A program made the translations under genes and the position numbers. This document shows, piece after piece, positions 1 through 10,906 of a stretch of DNA of 64,000 nucleotides; position 1 is the first letter of the stretch, and each line of letters starts with the position of its first letter. Source of the stretch: Climacium dendroides (taxonomy: Eukaryota; Streptophyta; Bryopsida; Hypnales; Climaciaceae); NCBI GenBank assembly GCA_950106755.1, contig OX467083.1:39570555-39634554 (forward strand), read 5' to 3'. The notes under the pieces are model-generated. The model had not been told where the DNA came from, searched no databases, and saw nothing but the letters and a program-made list of their open reading frames with translations.

Positions 1-41
1 ACCAACCTCGCGCAACAAAACTTAGTACATGCGAGACTCAC

Positions 42-1870
42 CTCAATCGCAGAATCTGAAGCTTCGAAGGAGTCGTAGCTGATGAAGCCGAACCCTCGAG
101 AGTTCCCGGAGTCGGGATCCCTCATGATCTGAAAAATCAAAATCACAACCATCCACCCAAGAAATCAACAGAAGAACGAAACCAGGTCCTCAAGAAAAAT
201 GGACATGGCTTGGAAAACATATTTAAGACATAAAAGTCAGCTCCGGACAAGCCCAACGTCAAAATTCCACCCCCATATCCACGGGATGGAAATGTACCTT
301 CGGGTTCGTCACTATCACGCCAAATGCACTAAAAGTATCGTAAAGCAGTTTCTCGTCCACGTCCTGCACAAAAATACCCAAGAACAGGCTGCAATTGGTC
401 ATGAAGTCATGCTCAAATGACAAATCTGTCCAATATCGTAGGCACAACGGGGATAGAATTCACTTACAGGATCCAAGTTACCCACAAACAAATTGGCGCC
501 CACATCCAAACTCTTCTTGTCTTGAGATGCCTGAAGCAAAGATATCAACAATCAGCTCGCTTCCTTACTTGGACTCCCATGATAGAATACATAGCCCACG
601 AATTCAAAAAAGAAACACCTATGCTCATTCGTTCAATTTCTAATCCCACATCACAACAATTCTCTCCCACCAACAAATCACACCGGAAAAGCCGACTACA
701 GACACTCCCGCCTGCAGCAACGAAGTCAGAACGGAACATAGCTCACCTTGTTCACTCGAATGGGCTTGCCATACAACTTGATCATGTTCAGGATCTTGAT
801 AGCCTGCGCAAAGTTACCACAGTCTCGTCAGCCCAACAATCAACGGTCAGAACAACACCATATAACACAAACTCTCAAGACAGAATCGTATCCGGGTAGA
901 ATTGCCACTCACGTAATCGGCGTCCTCCTCGCTTCGGAACTCCACGAATCCATAGCCTTGGTGCAAATTCGTGACCCTGTCCTTCGGCACGTAAACGTTC
1001 ACTGGTTCCAACCAACAACCCGACACACGCATCAAACTCCGCTCGGAAAACACACAAACAAACACCCCAGAGAAACATTCCGAAACAACACGAGGACTTC
1101 GCACGGGGGGAACCACTTTGAGGAACTTTCAATCTCTCGCCGGCTCATGATCCAGACTTCGCATGCCATCTGGTTCAGACCTCGGCAATCTGTTCCGACT
1201 TGCTGCTCATGTGCGGTCGCAAAAATTCTAACAATAAACACGCAAGTACGGAGTCTGCAACGAAGGCCATTGACTTCACAATGCACGGGAGAGGTGGATA
1301 TCACTCACCGACAGGGCCGGCCTGAACGAACAACTCCCACAGAAGCTCCTCGGAGACCTGTTCCGTCCACAACAAACTCTTCCAATCAGCTTGCACGCGA
1401 TCATCGCTCACGAATCCAAAAATTCCTACGAATTACGTGTTTCTACGACACGCAAGGCGTAAAAGACCCGGCACTCTGCAATTCTACACAGAGAAATTCT
1501 AGGGTTGAAGGCAGTTGCCCCAATTCATGAACCGGAACTGCATGGCTGACAGAGCCCTAACTCTGCACTTGCAAATGCCATCATCCCGACGTCAATTGAG
1601 CGATCGACCAATCCAGCTTCGCGACTCAAAATGAAGCGCGCTCGCTCCTGCCCGACGAGAGAAAGACACTGACGGAATTGATGGAGAAAGGGAAGGAGGG
1701 GGAGAGCGGCATTGCAAAGGGGGAAGGAAGGGGGCAGGGAGCCCGAGCATCCGTGAGCATCTCACCTGGGAGTCGAGGTTTCCGACGTAGGCCGTGGCAT
1801 CCTGGTTGCGCTCCGCGGCGTGCTGGCCCAGCAGATTGGCGCCCACGCCGGGCGTGATGCGCGTCGTCAT
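42..1870 (-). CDS. SF3B4: Splicing factor 3B subunit 4 (SF3b49/SAP49), 5' part, cut by window edge
   Basis: RNA-binding subunit of the SF3b complex of U2 snRNP; in the known family it contacts pre-mRNA near the branch site in the nucleus. Seven exons read on the minus strand in transcript order: 1766-1870, 1309-1357, 913-1001, 747-803, 468-530, 298-363, 42-128. All have GT-AG borders and consistent phase. The start at 1870 gives [16 protein letters not shown], the typical plant N-terminus. RRM1 shows RNP2-like TAYVGNL and RNP1-like GYGFVEF. The linker leads to RRM2 with LFVGNL, then [17 protein letters not shown] and GFGFISY. The last visible residues end in SAIE at a GT donor (36-41), so the rest of RRM2 and the Pro/Gly-rich tail lie left of the window. 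No broken residues are seen. Open frames on the opposite strand here are shadows. Identification is very secure from residue-level similarity to plant SF3B4. Confidence 0.96.
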
Positions 1871-2130
1871 GGAAAAACGCACGCCAGAGTGGCCAAGGAG
1901 GAGGAAGACTGCTCCGTCGGTCTCCTCACATGCAGCACCGCCGTCACCAACACCAAGGACCGCAACAAGGACAGCAACAACTGAATGGAGACAATGCAGC
2001 ACAAACAGAAGTTTCTGCAACGACGAGGGACCAGAACGACGAGAGCAAGCGCAAAGCGGACGGAGTCCTGGGTTTGGGGTTTAGGGTTTTGCTGCGAACA
2101 CTTCTTGGAGCTTAGAGTGAGCAGCACCAT
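1871..2130 (-). promoter_or_regulatory. SF3B4 leader/promoter with telobox
   Basis: Upstream of the SF3B4 ATG on the minus strand. At 2071-2090 lies AAACCCTAAACCCCAAACCC (minus-strand sense), a telobox-type element. In plants this motif is established as common near the start of translation, ribosome and RNA-processing genes. I cannot place the transcription start exactly. Confidence 0.55.
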
Positions 2131-2411
2131 ATTGTTGTTGTATCTGGACGTCGGGCCAGTTCTTTTCTTCGCCGTGAATGTTCGAAGCACCCAGACTCTC
2201 AATTCCTTAGCACCTGAAACCTTTCTTGAATTTTGGCATATTTTTTTTTAATATCTCTATAAATATGCATGATTCAATGTCATTGAATTCATCATGCCTG
2301 TAAGTGTGGTTTTTAAAAAGTCAAGCATTGGTTTGGATGATTGAGAAGTTTTGTGTTTAGAATAATTCCCAGAACCATTGTGTACATCGTCTGAAATTGG
2401 AACGTGGAAGC

Positions 2412-2555
2412 ACTTGAGGTAGTATGCTCTAAAAGCAACCATTGAAGGGCTCATATGCCTTTTCATAGGGGCATGGGGATAGAATTATTCCAAAGTCTTT
2501 TTTCAGAGTATGCATCAATGCATCATGGCCCCAAAGAGTCTATATACTACCTTAA
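2412..2555. mobile_element. Short MITE, CTAAGGTAG-end family
   Basis: The left end reads TTGAGGTAGTATGCTCTAAA and the right end reads back as TTAAGGTAGTATATAGACTC on the other strand, an imperfect terminal inverted repeat. The same terminal motif, with GCTCTAAAAGC just inside, recurs at 6109, 54412 and, in variant form, at 46301, 51580 and 54774. At about 143 bp it has no coding capacity. The target-site duplication is not clear. Confidence 0.6.
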
Positions 2556-3965
2556 AACCAACAAAATCTAAATCCATAATGCTCATTTTGTTCACCTAAA
2601 GCAGTTATTGTGTTTTTTTATCATAGAAAGCCTAAAAAGTCAGATCTTACAATGAATTCACACTAAAAAGTTGGAAGTTCGTAATGAAGTCACTAATCAC
2701 TCCATTACCATTATGTAAGGCATGCATTGTGATCAAAATTTCACCTACTTAAAAAAACCATGATGGCATCATTTCTTAGCTGTCTACTATAGGTCATTTG
2801 ACCACAATGGGTCGTTCTACCTTAATCAAGTTTGTGTTTTTGGATCTTTGTATGTTCTCTATAGGGATGATTACTCCACTTTCTTATATCCCTATTTTTG
2901 AAAGACAAAGATGTAATACATTTCTCGTTTTTCATTTTCTCTTATGTTGTGAAAGTCATTCCTTACTAACTAAGGTAATAGGCTCAAAAAGCATGCATCT
3001 AAGGGAAGAAAGACTCTTGTGCAAAAATGGGTGGACCCAAAGCTTTTTTATTTTTTGAGGAAAAAAGAGTAATGAGGAATACAACAATGCACATTTTTAC
3101 TTTTATTTTTTGACTTGGAATGAATAAGATATGGTTTTCTAAAGTCAGAAGTGCCTAGGTTCCTATTAGTGCTCATAGTTACAATTGTAATGTATGGCTT
3201 TTTTTTGGCAAACTTTTGCTAGATTGTTAGAAATCTGACTTCTCTAGCTTCATCCCTCCCAAAGTTGGTCTTTGTAGTGAGGTCAACAAGGGGGACATTG
3301 GTTCAAAAAAAAAGCCTTGCTGTAATGAATCAAAACATACCTTTAAATGGAGCCAATGAGTTTAAGAATGATCCCAAACATGCCTTTAAATGGAGCCAGT
3401 GAGTCTAAAAATGATTCACTAACTATATGTTTCCATTCAATTCACTCCCCATTTATTAATAAAAATTTATTGCAACTCCTAAACGTCCCAATGTCTTTAG
3501 ATAGTTTCAAGTCCAATTCAAAGTGCTTTAATTTTTCCATCCAATGTCCAAATTCAATAAAACTTATTGGAAAATTTTCACTCTCTCTAACTTCTAGTTT
3601 ATTCTTCATATAGTGTCCATTTCCAATAAATTTTATTGTAAAAGTTGCACGTACTAGTCTAGTTTGTGTGGCTAAAATTTCATATCAATTCAAGAATTTT
3701 TGAGTGACTGACAATTGTTTTAGTAAAAGGAGGTTCAACCTTAGACATGTTTTTTGCAATTTTTTTTGACATTGCAAATCCATTTTGCAAACCTCATCAA
3801 ATTTAGGACTTTATTATGAGCAAAAATCACACATGATAGTGACCCATGTCACCTACTCAATAGCCTAAAACCACACACATGAAAATGGTAGTTTCTCACC
3901 ACACAAAGTTAGTTCCATTTCTACATCAATGTGCATTGTTTTAAGCATTTTTATAGGGGCGTTTC
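2556..3965. other. AT-rich intergenic DNA, no gene seen
   Basis: Between the SF3B4 promoter side and BUB3. Only short AT-driven open frames are present, with no recognisable protein. Near 3344-3412 a phrase about CCTTTAAATGGAGCCA(A/G)TGAGT is repeated in tandem. Confidence 0.5.
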
Positions 3966-4557
3966 TTAACCCTAAAGTGCTTTGACGTCCATTTTCTGAA
4001 CGATGAACAAATTCAGATTCTTGTTTCTGTTTCATTCATGCTTAGATGAAAGTCATCCTAATTTTGGGTGATACTTGATCAAGTTCTTGTCTTATCTAAT
4101 GGTTGGATTTGTTCTTATTAGAGTACATATTTTTCTAAAATTACAAATGTGGAAGTGTGTCAAGTGGTCAAATTGCATTGACTCTAGTTCAAAACTAGAT
4201 TTGCAAAAATGAGGTCATAGATGTAAAGAATACAAAAATTTCAGCATATGAAGAGAAACTCATTTCAAATTCATTCCAACAAGTTTTACTCAAAAAATGA
4301 TAATATTTTGGCTTGTACTTAGATTTAGAAGGAATTTTGAAATTTCCCTTTCCAAATTTATAGAAAATGATTGGTGATAGCATTGGTGAATCTAACCATA
4401 TGGATGGAATGTAAAACTCAAAATCTACAACTTTTCTTTGTACATCACTTCCAAAATATTCTTCCAAATTGTACTTTATAATGTTTTTTCCCAAATCATC
4501 AATTTCTGAGAAGACTCCTATAGTTACTCCAGTAGTTACTACAAATTTTCAGGTTAA
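3966..4557 (+). mobile_element. 592-bp TTAA-bounded inverted-end element, copy 1
   Basis: It begins TTAA-CCCTAAAGTGC at 3966 and ends with a CAGG-TTAA border at 4554-4557. A second copy in reverse orientation occupies about 55484-56075 and aligns along its whole length, including both ends. This fixes the borders. The minus strand holds an open frame (4195-4494) containing IPSIWLDSPMLSPI; the other copy has IPSVWLDSPMLSPI but with a stop and shifts. The frame may be a relic of coding sequence or chance. TTAA at both borders resembles piggyBac targets. Confidence 0.7.
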
Positions 4558-4843
4558 TTTATTCAGTTTGATGGGCAATGGGGCAACAAAATCTCATATT
4601 AAACGGATCAAAATAAGCTCACTCTGCCTCACTTATGCCAGGTGGCTTTCTCATTTACTACTAACTTACTATAGAAGTTTACACGCTCGGCCCGTCTTGG
4701 AGACAGCGTTTACGCGCCTGCTCGTTTGAACTCTTGGCTCCTTCCTTCTTGGTTCCGACGCCGCAGTACCTGAGTCCCGCATTCAAATTGCAAGAATCCA
4801 CCAACGGACGATCACGGGATGCCTGACCGAGGAACGAAGAGAG

Positions 4844-5022
4844 TTTAGGGTTCTCTTCGTTAGTGTGGCCGCAGACAGAGAGCAAGACAGATTTCAGAGA
4901 GAGGCGTGCAGGGGTGGAAAGTGTTGCAGTGCTGAGAGGACTGCTGTGGCGAGAGTGTTGCAGTGCAGAGAGTGTTGCTTCTGTGAGATTGCTGCAGTGT
5001 TGAGAGTGTTACTGTGAGAGCA
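4844..5022 (+). promoter_or_regulatory. BUB3 promoter/leader: telobox and purine-rich tandem repeats
   Basis: TTTAGGGTT at 4844-4852 is a telobox. From about 4917 to 5022 the presumed 5' UTR is built from degenerate 16-25 bp units of the type GAGAGTGTTGCAGTGC, with four or more copies. It ends 31 bases before the BUB3 ATG. The repeat is seen directly; its regulatory role is inference. Confidence 0.5.
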
Positions 5023-5053
5023 TCTGCAGGATTCTTCCGAGAGGAGGATTAGG

Positions 5054-8000
5054 ATGATGGGAGGTGTGCCGCCCCCTCCTCCGCCCCACCCGCCTTCCCA
5101 CCCTCACGGCCTCTCCACCCCTTCTTCCGTTGGCCCTCCACCTCCTCCACCTCCTCCTCCGCCTCCCTCGAACATGCTCCCCCCCTCCCCTCTCCCGCTT
5201 CTGCTGGGGCGGGAGCTTTCCTCCCCGCCCTCCGACGGCATCTCCAACCTCCGATTCTCCAACTACAGCGACCACCTGCTGGTGTCCTCCTGGGACGCCA
5301 AGGTGCGACTCTACGATGCCTCCGCCAATGTGCTCAAGGGACAATTCGCGCACCGCGCGCCCGTCCTCGACTGCTGCTTCCACGACGACTCCTCGGGGTT
5401 CACCGCCTCCGCGGACCACACCGTGTACAGGTTCGTTTTACGGTTTCGAAAACCCCGCTGATTTTTTGTAATGCTTGGGGGAACCAACCCTGGAGCACAT
5501 GGGATCAGGTGGTGCTGCTGCCGTTTCGGTCTCTGTAGGGGTCCCGTGGTGGGGCATTGTGGTTGTTTTCAAGTGGGGAATACTTGCAAGGGCATGTAAA
5601 GGCTTTTCGACTGTGAGGAGGTTCTTAGACGCCGGCGATCTTTAGGTTTCGACAATTTGGCTACGGCTGGATTTTTCGTCTTCGTCTGGGAAAACCTTCC
5701 TAAGCCCTAAATCTTAGATGAGAACGTGGGGACAGATTTGATAGTGTTTGGGTCGCTTGTTGCGATTTCGGTCTTTTGGAGGTTCATCTGCAACACTGGT
5801 GGGGGGACCTTGTGGATGTGCGTGAGTGTTTTCAACTGGGGAATAGTTGCTAGGGCATGTAAAGGCTTTTGTACTGTGAGGAGTTTCTTTTACGCCTGCG
5901 ATCTTTGGTTTTCGACTAATTGGCTACAGGTGGTTTTTTCGTCTGTCTTTCATCTTCTAGAAACCCCTCCTCAACCCTAATTTTTGGATAAGAATATAGG
6001 GTTGAATTTGATAGCATTTGGATCTCTTGTTGACTTAGGGTTCACCTGCAACACGGTGGTGGGGTCATTGCCGTCTGCGTGGTTTTATTCATATGGAGTA
6101 GGAATGGGACTAAGGTAGTCTGCTCTAAAAGCGAGCGGCCTCTTCAAATCGCCCCTATATTTAGGTCTGAAATGGATAGTAGGCGGTCCTTAAATGGACC
6201 CCTCAAGCCATTGAGAGAATTGAGAGAATTGAGAGAAAAGCATTATTTATTTATTGGAAGAGCCAATTGGTGGCCTTCATTTACTGAAATCACTTTAGAA
6301 GTTGCAAGTGGTCGGATTTTGGAAGACCTAGGGTCACAAATAGGTGGCTACAATAGTCTTTTTTGAAAATTCATAAGTAATTTAAAAATGATTCAAAAAA
6401 TATGAAACCATTTGTGTGACGTTCTGCATCCATTTTTCTTTCTCTGAAAAATGATCCAAAAATATTTCTATTCATGGAAACCTTCGAAAAAGGGGGACCA
6501 GCCGGTAAATGGTCGCTTTAAGGCCATACTACCTTAGTTGCAATGGCTCGTTTTAGATTTTTTCGACTAAGTAATTTTCGTTCTGAGTTTCTTAAAAGTT
6601 TAATATTAATTTGTTTCTTTGTCCAGATATGATTTTAATACAGGAGGTGAGGATCGCTTGGGAACGCACGACGCGCCAGTGAGGTGTGTGGAGTATTCAC
6701 ACGCTACGGGTGAGTTTCATCGGCTTCTTGTCGGGGATTGGGAAGCTCGTTGATTATTATTTGGCTGCGTCTGAATGAATCTTCTCATTTGTTTGATCAG
6801 TTTTCAACATCCGTTGGTGTTCGAGTTTAGTGTGGGTGTCAAATTTTAGTGAGCCTTCACGAAATGTTGTTAGTCTTGCCAATTTCTTGGAAGGTGTACA
6901 AGGTAGAGGACACAATTTGCGTCACTCCAAGCATTCGAACCATCATGTAGTAGTGTGAATTGTGAGAGATCAGAATAGTGCAGTGGAGAGATCACTTTGT
7001 TTACAGGAGCCACATCTGTTGGCATCAGATTTTGATGACTGAGTGTGAATTTCTTGTGGGAGCAATCATTCGAAGTGGGAGGTTGTAGACTACCACTGGA
7101 GGGATAATAGACCATTTCCATGCAAAAGATCAGTGGCTATTGGCATTTAGTCAAGTCATGCTTTTCCCACTTGCTCAAATGTCCTATCAATTGTTTTGGA
7201 GGGGATGAGGTGCCGCTGGTAACAGCGGTTGGTGGAGGAGACAGGATCAGGTCCCTGACGGTTTTAGTATCCTCCACCTTACTGATCAATTTGGGGCATT
7301 GTAGGACACGTGGTCACTGGGAGCTGGGACAAGACGGTGCGCTGCTGGGATCCCAGAGGGGGTACTCGTGTTGGGACTTATCCTCAACCTGAGCGGGTGT
7401 ACAGTATGTCTCTGGTCGGGCATCGACTTGTCGTAGCTACTGCAGGTCGGCACATTACAGTGTACGACTTGCGTCATATGCAGCACCCTGAACAGATCCG
7501 TGAATCTTCATTAAAATATCAAACTCGATGCGTACGATGTTACCCTAACGGCACAGGCATGTTGTTTCTCCTGCCCTATTGCATCATCCGTATGACCTAG
7601 AATTTTGATGTCTTATGTTTATCAGTTTCGATTTAGGGTTAGAAAGTTAGGCTGTGAGAGGTTAATTATGTCTGGTGATTCGACTTTTGTTGTACGCATG
7701 GTAGCTTTGCTGTACAGATGCTGGGTTTTGAGGCACTTATTTTACTTTGGGATGCAATTCGTTTTGACAGGTTATGCCCTCAGCTCTGTGGAAGGTCGTG
7801 TAGCTATGGAGTTTTTTGATATGTCTGAGACAGGACAAGCAAAAAAGTAAGTTTTTCCTCCCATAGTCTGATTTTTATGTCTCTGCTGGCCTTCACTTTC
7901 CTCCCTTCTTTTTGGGATTATAGGGATAAAGCAGCATATCCTGCCCATATCTCAAAGTTCTGGTTGCATCTCGTGCAGATATGCTTTTAAGTGCCATCGG

Positions 8001-8622
8001 AAGTCTGAGGCGGGGCGAGATACAGTTTACCCAGTCAATGCCATAACGTTTCACCCAATGTGAGTCCTCATGGTCAATCTGTGCACTTTTTTTGCACTTG
8101 ACACACTTTATCGGTTGTAATGACATTACTCTTATCATCATTTTTGTTAAATTCTGAGGTGTGGTTTCAAGTCACTATATTGTCAAGAGCCAGATCGCAA
8201 AGTTGTATCTCAGCTGTGAAGCGCTACTTCTGAGATCGTGGTTATCTTTCTGCCGTTGTTGCAGATATGGAACGTTTGCAACTGGTGGTTGTGATGGCTA
8301 CGTCAATGTCTGGGATGGCAATAACAAGAAACGCCTGTATCAGGTATTTTAGTTAAATCTCAGGCAACGAGTCCAATTGGTTGGCTAAGGAATATTGGTT
8401 GTCCAAAGATTTGTGGGGTTTAGTTTAGAATCATTTTACATCATGCAGATTATAGTGGAAATAGGATTGACATAGTAACAATGAGCTGCTGCTACACCGA
8501 TTTGTCCTAATAGTGCGTGTGACACTAATTTACCAAAGTCACGCTATTTTGAATTAGTGGAAGTTATAATATTTTCACAAAAATGAAATTTTGTGGTGAC
8601 GCTAATTTCTAGGTGACGCTAT

Positions 8623-8664
<42 letters not shown>

Positions 8665-9410
8665 TAGGACAAGCCAGTGTAGTCATTGTCAGTCCCTGTG
8701 TGGGATCATTGAATTACCAGGACTGATTACATCAAGTAATGTTTTGTGCAGTATTCAAGGTATCCAACTAGCGTTGCCGCACTCTCTTTTAGCAGGGATG
8801 GACGCCTCCTTGCCGTTGCATCTAGTTACACGTACGAGGAGGGTGATAAACCGTAAGCCATCATTCTTCTCTTCCCCTATTCAATTAATCTTGCTACCGA
8901 TTCATTTCAGCCTGTTCTATAGTAAACAAGTGGTTGATTGCAAGTTCTCGTTCCAATAGAAATGTGTAATTTTCGTGTCTCTTTCCATATAATCCTTGGT
9001 ATATTTCTCAATATTATCCTCACCTATTGAAAATTTCAAAAGCCCTATTCAGCTTTTTTAGAGTGCCACTATTCCTGTAATCTTGAGTCACTATCCTACT
9101 AGACACAAGAAATTCGATGTTTAGAAAAGATGGTACTATGCCTTTAACTCACCATTGGGCACCGCAACTGTTTTCATTTCCGCGCCGGTGCTAAGTCCCG
9201 GCTTTGGGTTAGAGACAACAAAACATGGAGCATATCCAGTTCTAGCTCGTCGAGTAAATGGAAAAGGATGTTTGCTGCTTCCAGAAGGTTGCAAGTTTGA
9301 TCACGCAATGGTTGGCATTGTGCAGGCATGAACCTGATGCTATTTTTGTGCGGAGTGTAAATGAGGCAGAAGTGAAACCCAAACCAAAGGCCTACGCACC
9401 TTCGTCCTGA
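5054..9410 (+). CDS. BUB3: Mitotic checkpoint protein BUB3 (WD40 repeat)
   Basis: Seven-bladed WD40 propeller that binds GLEBS motifs of BUB1/BUBR1-type proteins at kinetochores. Eight exons: 5054-5430, 6627-6709, 7305-7556, 7771-7846, 7979-8059, 8265-8343, 8752-8852, 9326-9410. Phases fit throughout and give 377 codons plus stop. Diagnostic segments match plant BUB3: [114 protein letters not shown], and the tail [13 protein letters not shown] then [12 protein letters not shown]. The family is usually near 340 residues; here about 38 Pro-rich residues, including a run of ten or more prolines, precede the core. A second ATG follows immediately (5057). Intron 3 has a GC donor (7557-7558). Intron 1 (1.2 kb) holds a tandem duplication and a MITE; intron 6 holds another MITE. 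The reading frame is intact. Confidence 0.97.
5536..6066 (+). repeat. Tandem duplication (~265 bp unit) in BUB3 intron 1
   Basis: The segment around 5571 (GTGGGGAATACTTGCAAGGG) recurs at 5834, including GGGCATGTAAAGGCTTTT and the following GCGATCTTT...CGAC...TTGGCTAC stretch. The phrase at 5737 (TTTGATAGTGTTTGGGTCGC) recurs at 6007. Two full diverged copies and a partial third are therefore spaced about 263-270 bp apart. Confidence 0.75.
6109..6538. mobile_element. MITE of the CTAAGGTAG family in BUB3 intron 1
   Basis: The left end ACTAAGGTAGTCTGCTCTAA continues with AAGCGAGC. The right end read on the other strand is ACTAAGGTAGTATGGCCTTA followed by AAGCGACC, giving an inverted repeat of about 30 bp. 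The interior (AGAGCCAATTGG, AGAAGTTGCAAGTG, TTCATAAGTAATTTAAAAATG, CAAAAAATATGAAACCA) matches the copies at 46301-46720 and 54774-55193. The flanks GAATGG and CAATGG hint at a duplication but it is imperfect. Non-coding. Confidence 0.75.
8492..8682. mobile_element. MITE with an embedded CA microsatellite in BUB3 intron 6
   Basis: The left end is CTACACCGATTTGTCCTAAT followed by AGTGCGTGTG. The right end on the other strand is CTACACTGGCTTGTCCTATT followed by AGTGTGTGTG. The (CA)n tract at about 8627-8660 sits exactly where the inner edge of the right inverted repeat would have a short CACA, so the microsatellite probably grew from the repeat end. Confidence 0.65.
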
Positions 9411-9939
9411 TTGAAACTGGGGCATCAGATAATTCAAGCGTTAACTAGGAGAACAACCTTTAGCCTGAGGTGGCAGGTTGTGAAGGAGAATTTCTGGCAT
9501 TCAAGTTCCTTCATAATGAACTTGTGGCATATGCACAGATGAAACAATTTTGCCTCTTCTAAATATCCTTCAGACTTTATCGATTGTGGTTATGTAGTGT
9601 CAGCTCTCTTTTGAATTAGGGGATGATTATTGGGACGAGGTATAACGAAGCAGCACATCAGCTTTCTGCACAAGAGAGTTTTCTAGAATTGCTCCCCGCC
9701 AGATGCGAGACCCATTATGGGGCTTGAAATATTGTAGATTAGTAGACATTATGTTACTTGAACGTATAAACACGTCGGGATTCCCAGCAGTAAAATGAGG
9801 TTGATTCAACTTACTGAAAAACGTGATTGCAAACAACATCTGTCGGCAATGCTGTAGTTTTTGGAATGTAGGAATGAACAGCCTTGCACAAAATCTAGAA
9901 AAGAAAAATCATAATCATTCAATTTCAAAATTGGATTTT
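9411..9939 (+). other. BUB3 3' flank/3' UTR
   Basis: No gene is seen after the BUB3 stop. The transcript probably ends within this stretch, but no polyadenylation site can be assigned with confidence. Confidence 0.4.
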
Positions 9940-10500
9940 TTCAAATTGGATAATTGAACACAAAAGTTAACTGCTAATAACTCTACGATGGAATTGAAAC
10001 ACATTAATTTCAATGGTGAGATTGTTTTGGCAAGATATCTTAATGTGTAAAACTTTGTTTTTTAATGTGTAAAACTTTGTTTTTTTAAACTGTGAAAATT
10101 GAGTTCCGAAATGAATCCTACAAGTAAATTTTTCAAGAATATGCTCTAATTCCCTGAAAAACAAGATTGTTCAAGACTTTCACACAACAAATTCAAAATG
10201 GAATAAATCAAAGCTTCCCATGTAGATAAATACAAAATCTATATGAAACAAAAAAATTTAATTGTTTATTTTAAGTTTTTTGACAATTCTTTTTGCCCTC
10301 CGAACTAAAATTTGGGCTTTTTGTGTCATAATTTTTGCTCCCAAGCATTGATTAAAATAAAAATCATATTTCTAGAAAGCTAATGTGTTTCCCTACCTTC
10401 ACAAGAAAAAAAAATTAGAAAATCACGATAAATATTGAGATTGTAAGGACTTGTCCAAAATCTAATGTCCCTAGAAGGACTTTAGGATTAAACTACTAAA
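9940..10500 (-). repeat. Partial copy of the long AT-rich TTAA-end repeat
   Basis: This matches 56913-57410 in the same orientation (GATGGAATTGAA, CAAGATATCTTAATG, TCCGAAATGAATCCTAC, GAAAAACAAGATTGTTC, AAAGCTTCCCATGTA). It matches 44783-45635 and 58300-59242 in reverse. It ends near 10478-10497 with GGACTTTAGGATTAA. The left half of the element is missing. Non-coding. Confidence 0.6.
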
Positions 10501-10906
10501 AACAATAATTTAGTCAAATTTTATTTAACTTCAAAGGATTGTCAACACTAAAATTGGGTGCCTCGGACATTTAGGGGTTAGTCCTTTAGTTTAGTGACCA
10601 TACAACTACTATTTGATTACTAGGCGCTTGGAAAGCAAGTTTATGTAAAATCCAAAAGGAATTGGATTTCAAGTACAAAGTTTAGATTTACACTCTATAT
10701 ATGTCCTATCATGAACAAGATTGTGATTTAGACTTGCTAGATTTTTAAAATTAGATTATGATTTGGACATCTAAAACTCTCAAGATACATGGTTGTACAT
10801 AGGTGCATTTTAAGAAAGAAATTGACTAAGATATAAAATAAGCTTGCATGTCATTAATCCGTTAGAAAACATCCACAATGTCTTTTATGAGTTAAAAATT
10901 AAGCAT

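Noticed and set aside
748..1530. 260-codon plus-strand open frame
   Set aside because: It lies over SF3B4 exons 2-4 and their introns on the opposite strand. The minus-strand exons with GT-AG borders and RRM motifs explain the region; the frame has no recognisable domain.
5009..5471. Overlapping open frames on both strands over BUB3 exon 1
   Set aside because: GC-rich CCN/GGN repeats keep alternative frames open; only the 5054 frame gives BUB3.
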